A stretch of 24,145 nucleotides of DNA from JBFKQC01 sp041627895 (GTDB lineage Bacteria > Pseudomonadota > Alphaproteobacteria > Rhodobacterales > Rhodobacteraceae), in NCBI GenBank assembly GCA_041627895.1, contig JBFKQC010000063.1, positions 1 through 24,145 on the forward strand, in the 5' to 3' direction. Below the pieces are notes generated by a model. It was not told the origin of the DNA and made no database searches. It worked only from the letters and a program-made list of their open reading frames with translations. The translations under genes and the position numbers were made by a program. Below are positions 7,760 through 15,317 of the stretch, piece by piece. Every line of letters begins with the position of its first letter. The first letter of the stretch is position 1.

Positions 7760-8836
7760 ATGAGCGATTTCGACGCCCAGGTACGGGAAAGCCAGGAACA
7801 GGTCGCGGCGGCACAGGCCAAGATCGCGGAACTCACCAGCCGGGTCGAGGAGATGGGCGTGCGGATCAAGACCGGCGCGGACATCTCGGTCGACATCGAG
7901 AACGCAACGCTCGACGACGTGCACGCCCATACCGAACTGATGAACGCCAACATCGCCGAGCTGATCATGGGGCTCGACGACGTCACCGCCGCGTTCTCGA
8001 AGGATTTCGACGAGATGCGGAACAAGACCGGGTGGGAAACCTTCGTGGGCTTCTTCAGCCGCGGCAGGGCGGAAACGCTGCGCCAGGAGCGCATGCGCAC
8101 GGCGAATGTCGACGACAAGCTGCAGGACCTGATCGGCAAGTCGGACATCATCGTCAAGCTTCTGCAGAACCAGCTGGGCGTGCTGGAACAGCACCGCGGC
8201 AAGGTCGAGGTCAACCTGACCGAGACGCTGGACGACCGCGAGGCGACGGTGGGCGAGCTGGAATCCCTGCGCGCCGAGATCCAGGCGATGGATCCGAAGA
8301 TCATCGAGCTGGAGAACAAGATCAGCGTCGAGAAGGACGCCGCGGCGCGCACCAAGCTGGAAAGCGAGCTGGCCGCGCTCAATCAGAAATACAACGAGAT
8401 GGTGCAGGCCGAGCAGGTCAAACTCGCCAAGTCGCAGACGCTCGAGCGCTATATCGAGAAGGGCAAGTCCTGGGTCGACAGCCTGCAGAACCAGGCGGCC
8501 ACCCAGATGGTGCTGATCAACAAGCTGCAGACCGACACCAAGCAGCGCGTGGTGCTTTACGATGCGCTGACCAAGTCCTTGAAGACCGCGCAGCAGCAGG
8601 ACGTGGCGCACCGGATCAACGAGATCGGGGTCGAGACCGACAAGGAGGCGCAGGCCGCGATGGCCGCGATCGGCACGGCGACGAACCAGCGCATGGCCGA
8701 GATGATGGAGGCGCACGAGGACCACATGGTCTATGCCCGCAAGGTGCTGGAGCAGAAGGCCAAGGCGGATGAACGCTTTGCCCGCCGCTTCGCCGAGATC
8801 GTCGAGAAGCACGACAAGAACCTCTACGGGGCGTGA
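7760..8836 (+). CDS. Long coiled-coil protein, faintly TelA-like; first gene of the operon
   Basis: A 358-residue, charged, almost wholly helical soluble protein with no signal peptide or membrane helix. Heptad-rich segments span about 1-35, 115-235 and 285-350. Conserved-looking blocks are WETFVGFFSRGRAETLRQERM (95-115 region), TQMVLINKLQTDTKQRVVLYDALTKSLKTA and AKADERFARRFAEIVEKHDKNLY. The arrangement of the middle region loosely recalls the toxic-anion-resistance (TelA) family, but I would not assign it on that basis. It has a good ribosome-binding site, and its TGA is immediately followed by the ATG of the next gene. As the promoter-proximal product, it could be a scaffold or regulator for the membrane and ATPase components downstream; this is inference. 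Confidence 0.75.
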   Translation: MSDFDAQVRESQEQVAAAQAKIAELTSRVEEMGVRIKTGADISVDIENATLDDVHAHTELMNANIAELIMGLDDVTAAFSKDFDEMRNKTGWETFVGFFSRGRAETLRQERMRTANVDDKLQDLIGKSDIIVKLLQNQLGVLEQHRGKVEVNLTETLDDREATVGELESLRAEIQAMDPKIIELENKISVEKDAAARTKLESELAALNQKYNEMVQAEQVKLAKSQTLERYIEKGKSWVDSLQNQAATQMVLINKLQTDTKQRVVLYDALTKSLKTAQQQDVAHRINEIGVETDKEAQAAMAAIGTATNQRMAEMMEAHEDHMVYARKVLEQKAKADERFARRFAEIVEKHDKNLYGA

Positions 8837-9037
8837 ATGAACCGGCGTGACGCCACCTTGGGCGTGGCCTTGATTGTCTTGTTCGCGTTGCTCGCCACGA
8901 AGGGCTTTGTCGCCGATCCCTGGGGCAAGGATGCCTACCGCGAATGGGTCCATTTCGGCAGCGGTATCCTGCCTGCCTCTTTCGTCGTCTTCGGGGGATT
9001 GGCGCTCTGGCTGGATCGGCGAGAGAAGCGGAACTGA
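8837..9037 (+). CDS. Tiny two-helix membrane protein
   Basis: A 66-residue protein with two hydrophobic helices, about 8-24 (LGVALIVLFALLATKGF) and 40-59 (FGSGILPASFVVFGGLALWL). They are joined by a polar turn DPWGKDAYREWVH, and the protein ends in the basic tail DRREKRN. The positive ends suggest both termini are cytoplasmic. It begins directly after the stop of the coiled-coil gene (TGAATG) and ends six bases before the next ATG, so it is almost certainly cotranslated. I recognise no family. Its reality rests on the codon pattern, hydropathy and tight spacing. Confidence 0.72.
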   Translation: MNRRDATLGVALIVLFALLATKGFVADPWGKDAYREWVHFGSGILPASFVVFGGLALWLDRREKRN

Positions 9038-9042
9038 CGCCG

Positions 9043-9252
9043 ATGGTCTGGCTGGTCCTCGCTATGATCCTGTTCTTCGCGATCTACAGCACCGCGCCGA
9101 TCTTTGGGCTGGACGAGCTGTGGCCCGCGCTGTTTGCCAGCGACAGCACGATCGGCTGGGTGATCCTGGTGGTTCTGATGCTGCTCGGCGGGCTTTATTG
9201 GCGCGGTTTCTGGATCAAGAGCCAGAAACGGCAGAGGCGCGAACGTGACTGA
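9043..9252 (+). CDS. Tiny two-helix membrane protein
   Basis: A 69-residue protein with a first helix at about 2-17 (VWLVLAMILFFAIYST), a short acidic linker (FGLDELWPALFASD), a second helix at about 36-55 (TIGWVILVVLMLLGGLYW) and a basic tail KSQKRQRRERD. I place the start at ATG 9043, five bases after the previous stop; the open frame extends upstream but only in a shadow of the preceding gene. Its last codons overlap the start of the next gene by eight bases. The basic tail suggests a cytoplasmic C-terminus. No family is recognised. Confidence 0.7.
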   Translation: MVWLVLAMILFFAIYSTAPIFGLDELWPALFASDSTIGWVILVVLMLLGGLYWRGFWIKSQKRQRRERD

Positions 9253-10375
9253 GGTCGACCTCTCCCGCGACCATGTCGCACTCGACGACGCCTTCGCGGC
9301 GCGGCGGTATTTCCGCAAGTTCGAGACGATCACCGGGCACCTGGCGCGGGTCGCGGGCGTGATGGAGCGCGAGGGGCGGCTTTCCAGGCTGGATGCGCGG
9401 GTGCTAAGCGCCTACGTCCAGATGATCTCGGCCACGTTCCGGGCGCTCAGCCTCAAGTACCTGCTGACCGGGCGCGACGGCGGCAAGGTATTCGGGGCAC
9501 TGTCGATCGACCGGGTGGAATCGGGGTTTCCGGTGTTCCGCGAGCTTCTGACCATGGCGAACGACGCGCAGCAGGCCGGCCGCCACCTGGCGGGCTCGAT
9601 GTCGCGCGACGATCTGAAGGATGCGATGGTGCGCCAGATCGTCGGCGAACTGACGATTCCGACCCGGCTGCAATTCGCCATGTCGCAACGGCTTTACTAC
9701 GAGGCGCTGCAGGAGGGCGGGCTGTTCTGGGCGCAGAACGACCCGCAGGCGCAATGGCTGGAGGACCTGCCGAACGGGCGGCGGCGCTATCTGCTGCACT
9801 GGGCGGTCTATGACAGCCAGGTGAACCTGCCGACGATCTATCTGATGGAGCTGGAGGACAGCGGCCGGCGCGGGCTGCCGGTCGACGACCGGCGCTGGCC
9901 CGAGGCGCAGGCGCACCTGATGGCGCAGGCGGTCGCGGGGCTGAAGCTGGTGACCATCGCCAAGGGCTTCGACACCGATTTCGACGATCTGCACCCCAAG
10001 CGGCTGCGGCGGTTCCACGTGGGCCCGATGTATTCCTCGGCCTTCACCCGGCAGACCGGGCCGATGCGCAGGGTGCTGGACGAGGCCCGGGCGCCGGCGG
10101 GCCAGGACTGGGCGCTGGCCTGGACCACCGAGGTGCTGGAAAGCGAGCGGGTGGCGCAGGAGCGCTCGGGCTGGTTCGGCACGGTGGACCGCGAGGTCTT
10201 TGCGCTCGACCCGTTCGCGGGGCGCGGGGTGGACACCGGCGCCACGGCGACCGAGCGCGCGATCATCATGCCCGTGCGCCCCTACCAGGTGCTGGCCGAG
10301 ATGGTGCCGCCGGGGTTCCGCGAGGTGCGCAAGTTCGTGGTTTCGGAGACCGGCCAGGTGGTGAGCTACCGGTGA
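9245..10375 (+). CDS. Uncharacterised 376-residue soluble protein
   Basis: I do not recognise this protein. It starts at GTG 9245, eight bases inside the previous gene, with AGAGG upstream. It has no signal peptide or membrane helix. The N-terminal half (about 1-125) reads as helical: KFETITGHLARVAGVMEREG, RVLSAYVQMISATFRALSLKYL. A central part has alternating strand-like stretches (RRYLLHWAVYDSQVNLPTIYLMELED, 178-203). The C-terminal region, AIIMPVRPYQVLAEMVPPGFREVRKFVV, looks like a compact domain. No catalytic motif stands out. Its place between the small membrane proteins and the AAA ATPase suggests an adaptor or substrate-recognition part. It is followed by a 139-base structured gap rather than a tight junction. 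Confidence 0.75.
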   Translation: MTEVDLSRDHVALDDAFAARRYFRKFETITGHLARVAGVMEREGRLSRLDARVLSAYVQMISATFRALSLKYLLTGRDGGKVFGALSIDRVESGFPVFRELLTMANDAQQAGRHLAGSMSRDDLKDAMVRQIVGELTIPTRLQFAMSQRLYYEALQEGGLFWAQNDPQAQWLEDLPNGRRRYLLHWAVYDSQVNLPTIYLMELEDSGRRGLPVDDRRWPEAQAHLMAQAVAGLKLVTIAKGFDTDFDDLHPKRLRRFHVGPMYSSAFTRQTGPMRRVLDEARAPAGQDWALAWTTEVLESERVAQERSGWFGTVDREVFALDPFAGRGVDTGATATERAIIMPVRPYQVLAEMVPPGFREVRKFVVSETGQVVSYR

Positions 10376-10514
10376 GCGGCAGCGCGATCAGATCGAGTGC
10401 CTTCGGCACGCTCCGTGTGCCCGTACTCGGCTTCGCCTGCGTGCGGGCAGATCCTGGGGGCGCTGCCCCCAAACCCCCGGCGTATTTTCAACGAGAAGAA
10501 GATTGGGTCCAGCG
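10376..10514 (+). repeat. Structured repeat island inside the operon
   Basis: The gap holds GTGCC/GGCAC with a TTC loop (10397-10409), the 16-base repeat CTCGGCTTCGCCTGCG (10426-10441; identical copy at 3563-3578), and a 7-bp stem TGGGGGC/GCCCCCA (10455-10471). These are followed by AACCCCCGGCGTATTTTC and a purine run AACGAGAAGAAG (10490-10500). The stem plus AACCCCCGG-GTATTTT-purine layout is like an intergenic repeat I associate with Rhodobacteraceae genomes. It could attenuate or protect the transcript. The purine run is the only ribosome-binding-like stretch before 10515. Confidence 0.55.
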
Positions 10515-12452
10515 ATGAGTGTACCGGCCGACCAGATGGAGCTGCGCGAAGACGACATCCGCGGCCATTATGCCGCCGCCGTGTCGATGCTGGAGGGGTT
10601 CGACCACACGCCGCGGATCGCCGCGGCGCGCACGGCGCCGGTGCCGGAGCGGTCCAGCGGCATCGGCGGGCGGCGGCGGTTCCGCTCGACCACGCCGGGG
10701 CTGGTCGGGCGGTCGACGGCGCGGCCCGAGGGCGTGCGGCTTCTGGACCGGATCGAGGCGGCGGACGGCGGCGATGCGCTGATCTCGCCAAGGCAGGCCA
10801 CGGTGATGCAGGGGCTGCGGCGCGCGATCGCCATCGCGCTGGCGGTGGGCGAGGGGTTTTCGCAGGTCACCGGGCTGAAGGAGCTGAAACGCGAGAACCT
10901 GGAGGGGCGGCTGCCGCCGGCCAGGTCGACGGAGTTTTCCGAGCTTCTGGCGGCCGAGGCGCTGGCGGTGCTCTACACCTTTGCCAATGCCACGGCGTTC
11001 CTGCTGTCGGAGACGGCCAGCGAGGCGACGGTGGAGATCGGCGGCGTCGAGGAGGTGCTGACCGACAATGCGCAACTGGCGCTGCACGGCGCGCTTTGGG
11101 AACTGGACCAGGACCTGGAGAAATTCGCCGAGGGCGAGGACCGGCTGGTGGCCACCTGCCTGGCCTTTGCCGAGATGCTGATGGAGAAGGTGGCGCTGCG
11201 CGCCCAGACCGCGCCGCGGCTCGGGTCGTTCACCGGGGCGGCGTACCGGGTCGAGGCGGACGATTTCACCATCCAGGGCTTCACGCCCTCGCGCAAGGCG
11301 CGCGGCACCGCGCTGACCATGCAGTTCAAGAAGCCGCACCAGGTCGTCGGCAACCACATCGCCAAGTACCAGGCGATGAAGCTGTCGAAGATGCTGATGG
11401 CCTATGATTTCGAGCGCCGGCTGAACCCGTTCGCCGAAATCGGCGGGTTCATCTTCACCTTCATGGGCGACGGCAAGCCGGGCACCGGCAAGACCACGCT
11501 GATCCAGATGATGGCGGGACTGGTGCACGAATATTGCCAGGTGGCGGGCTATCCGTTCCGCTATCAGAACTTCTCGATCGACCAGATCGACAGCTACCAG
11601 GGCAAGTCGGGGCAGAACGCGCGCGCCTTCATCGACAACGTGATGGACCCCAACGTCATCGGCTTCGGCACCGTCGACGACATCGACCAGATCGCGGGAA
11701 AGCGCGGCGACCGGCAATCCTCGGCCGGGCAGCAGGAAGTGACCGCGGTGCTGATGGAGGCGTTTTCCGGCGCCAACACCGTGGTCAGGGGCAACTGCAC
11801 CTTCGGGATGTTCTCGAACTATCCTGAGAACGTCGACGACGCGCTGCGCCAGCGCGCAGGCGCCCGGTTCCTGGTCGACGGGCCGCAGAGCCGCGAGGAT
11901 TACATCGACATCCTGGCGCTCTTGCTGGGCAGGCGGCACGACATCCCGCTGGGGCAACACGAGCTATACGCGGCGCAGGAGATCAAGCGCGCGGTGGCGG
12001 CCTCGTTCGAAAGCCATGGGCGGCCGCACGAGGAGGGACTGCTGAAGGTCTGGGAGCGGGTCGAGAAGGAGACCGGCAAGCTGGATACCATCGCCAGGAT
12101 GGGGGCCTATCTGAAGGCGATCCAGGAGGCGGACGACCGGTTCACCGGGCGGGCGATCAAGAACATCACCGACGCGGTGAAGGTGCGGTCGATGGACTTC
12201 GAGCTGCCCGACGAGTGGATGGAGAAGCCGGATCTGTTCCTGTTCAGGCCCTATGACGAGAAGCTGGGGATGATCGAGGAGATGCGGGTGCCGATCACCG
12301 TCGACATGGTGATCCAGGAGATCAACCGCTACGCGGACAGCGAGTTTCGCTATGCCGACAAGTCGGACGAGGCGGCGATCGAGACGATGGTGCGCAATTT
12401 CGGGCGTACCGAAGAGGCGCGGCGAAGATACGCCGAGCGGAAGGGCGGATGA
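10515..12452 (+). CDS. AAA ATPase with a large unique N-terminal region
   Basis: A 645-residue cytoplasmic protein whose AAA module lies at about 305-460. The Walker A is GDGKPGTGKTT (318-328, Lys326), the Walker B is GFGTVDDID (383-391), sensor-1 is FSNYPENVDDALRQR with Asn435, and an arginine-finger candidate follows in RAGARF (447-451). This resembles classical AAA proteins (katanin/FtsH/Vps4-like) more than MoxR. The Walker B reads Asp-Asp rather than Asp-Glu, an unusual change of the usual catalytic residue. The first 300 residues are helical and unlike any domain I know; the last 180 form a helical lid plus an extension. Such proteins hydrolyse ATP to remodel protein assemblies. The start is ATG 10515; the end overlaps the next ATG (ATGA), giving tight coupling. 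Confidence 0.88.
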   Translation: MSVPADQMELREDDIRGHYAAAVSMLEGFDHTPRIAAARTAPVPERSSGIGGRRRFRSTTPGLVGRSTARPEGVRLLDRIEAADGGDALISPRQATVMQGLRRAIAIALAVGEGFSQVTGLKELKRENLEGRLPPARSTEFSELLAAEALAVLYTFANATAFLLSETASEATVEIGGVEEVLTDNAQLALHGALWELDQDLEKFAEGEDRLVATCLAFAEMLMEKVALRAQTAPRLGSFTGAAYRVEADDFTIQGFTPSRKARGTALTMQFKKPHQVVGNHIAKYQAMKLSKMLMAYDFERRLNPFAEIGGFIFTFMGDGKPGTGKTTLIQMMAGLVHEYCQVAGYPFRYQNFSIDQIDSYQGKSGQNARAFIDNVMDPNVIGFGTVDDIDQIAGKRGDRQSSAGQQEVTAVLMEAFSGANTVVRGNCTFGMFSNYPENVDDALRQRAGARFLVDGPQSREDYIDILALLLGRRHDIPLGQHELYAAQEIKRAVAASFESHGRPHEEGLLKVWERVEKETGKLDTIARMGAYLKAIQEADDRFTGRAIKNITDAVKVRSMDFELPDEWMEKPDLFLFRPYDEKLGMIEEMRVPITVDMVIQEINRYADSEFRYADKSDEAAIETMVRNFGRTEEARRRYAERKGG

Positions 12453-12823
12453 TCCAGTCCGAACCCATCGGCCTTTGGAACACCGGGTTTCCGCTGGTGC
12501 TGCTGGGCGTGCTGGCGGTGCTGTTCCCGCGGCTTCTGGTGCGGCGCGGGACCCGGTCGCAGGGCGAGGTGTTCGTGGCGGTCTGGGCCTCGGCGGGGCT
12601 GCTCTTGGTGGCGGGCGCGGGCGTCTTCGCCGCGGTCTACGGGGCGCGCGGCGCGCCGGTGGGCGCGGCCTTCGGCGCGGCGCCGTTGTCGGCGTCGTGG
12701 TTCTTCCTGAAGCTTTCGGGCTTCGCGGCGATGCTCTGGGGGCCGGTCCTGGTGCTGGTGTGGCTGGGGCTGGCGCAGGGCGTGGAGAAGCGCAAGGGGG
12801 AGGATGCGGCACGTGATGGCTGA
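12449..12823 (+). CDS. Three-helix membrane protein
   Basis: A 124-residue protein with helices at about 13-32 (GFPLVLLGVLAVLFPRLLV), 43-65 (EVFVAVWASAGLLLVAGAGVFAAVYG) and 83-110 (SWFFLKLSGFAAMLWGPVLVLVWLGLAQ), ending in a charged tail EKRKGEDAARDG. Its ATG overlaps the TGA of the AAA gene (12449-12452), so translation is probably coupled and the product may anchor the ATPase to the inner membrane. I recognise no family. The hydropathy, coupling and codon pattern make it a real gene. Confidence 0.8.
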   Translation: MIQSEPIGLWNTGFPLVLLGVLAVLFPRLLVRRGTRSQGEVFVAVWASAGLLLVAGAGVFAAVYGARGAPVGAAFGAAPLSASWFFLKLSGFAAMLWGPVLVLVWLGLAQGVEKRKGEDAARDG

Positions 12824-12843
12824 ACGGCGTGTCAGACGGACCG

Positions 12844-12915
12844 CCCGGCGGCACGCCGGGCAGCGCCCGCCCCGCCCCCAAGGGCGGGCGCTTCACGCCC
12901 GCCCCGGGGCGGGCG
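12844..12915 (+). repeat. Three consecutive perfect hairpins inside the operon
   Basis: The 126-base gap 12824-12949 contains CCCGGCG/CGCCGGG (12844-12860, three-base loop), GCGCCCGCCC/GGGCGGGCGC (12863-12891, nine-base loop) and the perfect 20-bp palindrome CGCCCGCCCCGGGGCGGGCG (12896-12915). No T run follows. They are placed to act as a partial terminator, RNA-stability element or processing site between the two halves of the operon. A GTG-led frame runs through this gap, but its Pro/Gly/Ala-rich translation looks non-coding. Confidence 0.7.
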
Positions 12916-12949
12916 CCGCCCGGCTCTGTCGGCACGGAGGGCCAAGCGG

Positions 12950-14296
12950 ATGAAACGCCTGATCGCCAAGGGCCTGATGTTCGGCAACCTGGTGCCGGTG
13001 AACTCGCCCGCGCTGGTGGAACGCTACAACCGCGCGCTGAAGCATCTGACCGGCAAGGAGACCGGGCTCGCCGACTTCCACGTCGACATCTCGGGCTATT
13101 CGCCCGAGGTCGGTCACGAATTGGGCGATCACCTCTATCTCAACCCGAACGGCTGCAACCGGCAGTTCATCCTGATGACGACCGAGCAGAAGGCCGCGCC
13201 GCTCTTGAATGCCAAGTTTTCGTTCTCGCGCGGCATCCTGCGCGACTATATCGAGCGGAACGAGGCCAGGCTGTTCGCGCTGACCACCCGCGACGCGGTG
13301 GCAGGCGAGCTGGCCAATTCGGTCTACGACATGAGCGAGGCGGGCCGGCTGTTCGACATCCGCCGCATCGTGGTGGCCGCCGACACGACCGGCGGCGACG
13401 TCAGGAACGCCCGCGAGCTTTCCAGGCGGATCGAGCGGTTCCGGACCGAGGAAGACGCCTGGTGGGACGACGTGCTGATCGCCGAGATGATCGGGCTGGC
13501 CAAGCAGACCGGCGACATCACGCGCCATCCGGTGGATCTGGAAAGCATCACGGTCGACGTGGGCAGCTACTGGACCGCGCATTTCGGCGGGCTGTACCTG
13601 TTTCGCGACCTCGAGCACCCGGCGCTGATCTCGGTCGGCGAGCCGCCGGCGGGCGTGCCGATCCGGCACGCCTTTCCGCTTGGCCAGCCGAACAGGGTGG
13701 CCAAGTTCTTCGAGCTCAATGGCCTGGTCGAGCCGATCGTGCGGGCGCGCGACACCGACGCGGCGGCGATCCTGCGCCAGAAGATGGATTTCATCCTGCT
13801 CGACGTGGCGGCGACGCTGGGCCAGGACCTGACCGGCGCGACGCGGCGCGATCTGCGGATGCTGGCGCGCTCGCTCGGCTCGGCGCTGCCGGCGGCGTTT
13901 CACGGTCTTGCGGACCTTCTGCGCTGGGTCGAGGGCGGCGGCGACTGGCCGCGGATCACCTCGGAGCATCCGGCCTATTTCTACACGCTGCGCGCGGGCC
14001 CGCACAAATACCGCGACCTGGTCAACCAGATGCTGGCAGAACTGACGCCGCTGGACGTGCGCCAGCTGTTCATCTGCCACAAGGAGCTGTTCTACGAGAC
14101 CTACCAGCGCTGGCCCGAGGGCAAGCGGGCCTTCGTCGCCGATTTCCTGGCCGCGGAATATCAGGTGGACAAGGCGGGCACGCGCGCGGCACTCTTCGGG
14201 CCGGAACCGGGAATGGAGATGCCGCGCCCGCCCGAAGAGGAAATCGCCAGGCGGGTCGAATTGGTCGGCCCCTGGGGCGCGGTGCGGCGGAGGTAG
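12950..14296 (+). CDS. Uncharacterised 448-residue protein, probably DUF6638 family
   Basis: A soluble protein without signal peptide. I believe it belongs to the uncharacterised DUF6638 family, but that name is from memory and tentative. The N-terminal part (1-110) has KGLMFGNLVPVNSPALVERYNRAL and GHELGDHLYLNPNGCNRQFILMTTEQK. The middle (150-260) is strand-rich, with SITVDVGSYWTAHFGGLYLFRDLEHP. The C-terminal part is helical, with PLDVRQLFICHKELFYETYQRWPEGKRAFVADFL. No enzymatic motif is certain. The start is well supported by GGAGGG (12936-12941) eight bases upstream. It is downstream of the triple-hairpin gap and leads a tight three-gene end section (gap of three bases, then TGATG), so its level may be set separately from the ATPase. 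Confidence 0.8.
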   Translation: MKRLIAKGLMFGNLVPVNSPALVERYNRALKHLTGKETGLADFHVDISGYSPEVGHELGDHLYLNPNGCNRQFILMTTEQKAAPLLNAKFSFSRGILRDYIERNEARLFALTTRDAVAGELANSVYDMSEAGRLFDIRRIVVAADTTGGDVRNARELSRRIERFRTEEDAWWDDVLIAEMIGLAKQTGDITRHPVDLESITVDVGSYWTAHFGGLYLFRDLEHPALISVGEPPAGVPIRHAFPLGQPNRVAKFFELNGLVEPIVRARDTDAAAILRQKMDFILLDVAATLGQDLTGATRRDLRMLARSLGSALPAAFHGLADLLRWVEGGGDWPRITSEHPAYFYTLRAGPHKYRDLVNQMLAELTPLDVRQLFICHKELFYETYQRWPEGKRAFVADFLAAEYQVDKAGTRAALFGPEPGMEMPRPPEEEIARRVELVGPWGAVRRR

Positions 14297-14299
14297 GCA

Positions 14300-14572
14300 A
14301 TGGCGCTCGTCCGGCTGGTGGTGTTCGGCTTCATCGCGCTCAGCGTGGTCTACGTGGCGGTCTGGCTCTATTCGCGCTCGGTGCGCCGCGAGAAGCTGGA
14401 AAAGCGCTGGGAGGCCGAGAACCCGGGCGGCGACCGCACGGCCCGCGATGCCTATGTCGAGAAGGGCATGGCGGAGTATCACGCCGGGCTCAGGCCCAAG
14501 CTGATCCTGCTGGTCTACGTGATCCCCGCGGTTCTGGTCGTCGCGGCCCTGATCGCAACCAACTGGAACTGA
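14300..14572 (+). CDS. Two-helix membrane protein with a cytoplasmic-type loop
   Basis: A 90-residue protein with helix one at about 4-24 (VRLVVFGFIALSVVYVAVWLY) and helix two at about 67-86 (PKLILLVYVIPAVLVVAALIAT). A highly charged 42-residue loop (RSVRREKLEKRWEAENPGGDRTARDAYVEKGM) lies between them. The basic loop should be cytoplasmic, leaving both ends outside. The start is fixed by GGAGG (14289-14293) six bases upstream, and the stop overlaps the next start (TGATG). I recognise no named family. Confidence 0.78.
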   Translation: MALVRLVVFGFIALSVVYVAVWLYSRSVRREKLEKRWEAENPGGDRTARDAYVEKGMAEYHAGLRPKLILLVYVIPAVLVVAALIATNWN

Positions 14573-15264
14573 TGCATATGGCCCGTATCCGACTGATCTT
14601 CCGCGTCCTCGTCTTCGTGATCCTCGGCGGGCTGTTTCATTACGTGCTGCCGCAGCACGACGTGGCGCGGATCACCTCGATCGAGGTGATCCGGATGGAT
14701 TTCTCGTCAGTCAACCGGATCTTCTTCGCCCAGCCCGACAGCGCCGCGCGCGAGTTCGCCACCCGCGACATAAGGCTGATCAACACGGTGCGCCGCAAGG
14801 CGTTCCTGTTCGGATTCGTCCGGCGCGAGGCCGAGGGCGTGATGGTCTACCGCAACGAGGACACGGGCTGGATCTGGCCGCCCTATTTCAAGTTCGATTC
14901 CTCCGATCTGCAGGCCGAGGCGGCCGACAGCATCTCGACCGCCGAGACCCCGAAATGGGTGGTGATCACGCATTACGGCTGGCGCAACCGGTTTTTCACG
15001 ATCTTCCCCAACGCCATCGCGATCCGCCCGGTTTCGGGGCCCGACGCGACGGTGATCCCCTGGTTCAACATCTTCTTCTTCGTCTTCCTGGTGCTCGCCT
15101 GGGCCTTCCTGCGCGCGATGTGGCGCCAGTTCCGCGAGCGCACGGTCAACCCGCTTCTGGAGGATGCCAGCGACGCCTACGAGCGCGTCGAGGACCGCGC
15201 AAGCGAGACCAAGGGCCGGTTCCGGCGCTGGCTGGACAGCTGGCGGTCGAAGCCGCGGCGGTAG
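14572..15264 (+). CDS. DUF1523 family membrane protein
   Basis: A 230-residue protein that I recognise as DUF1523, a family of unknown function found in Rhodobacterales. Diagnostic blocks are HYVLPQHDVARI (23-34), VMVYRNEDTGWIWPPYFKFD (90-109) and WVVITHYGWRNRFFTIFPNAI (129-149). It is anchored by helices at about 9-26 and 163-182 (PWFNIFFFVFLVLAWAFLRA), with the conserved region probably periplasmic and a charged C-terminal cytoplasmic tail (EDASDAYERVEDRASETKGRFRRW). I chose ATG 14572, which overlaps the previous stop; ATG 14578 two codons on is possible. It is the last gene of the operon and is followed by the GTCGAC palindrome array. Confidence 0.88.
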   Translation: MHMARIRLIFRVLVFVILGGLFHYVLPQHDVARITSIEVIRMDFSSVNRIFFAQPDSAAREFATRDIRLINTVRRKAFLFGFVRREAEGVMVYRNEDTGWIWPPYFKFDSSDLQAEAADSISTAETPKWVVITHYGWRNRFFTIFPNAIAIRPVSGPDATVIPWFNIFFFVFLVLAWAFLRAMWRQFRERTVNPLLEDASDAYERVEDRASETKGRFRRWLDSWRSKPRR

Positions 15265-15317
15265 GGTGGCGCCGGGGCGGGAACGGCCCGGATCGGACAG
15301 CTGTAAGCCTTGTGCGG

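Noticed and set aside
7760..8836. Firm TelA (tellurite/toxic anion resistance) call for the coiled-coil protein
   Set aside because: The likeness is limited to the arrangement of helices in the middle; no family motif is clear enough, and coiled coils resemble each other by composition.
12829..14571. Long open frame in the DUF1523 frame running upstream through the triple hairpin and under the 448-residue gene
   Set aside because: Only the part from ATG 14572 has the DUF1523 sequence; the upstream part is a shadow with no family features.
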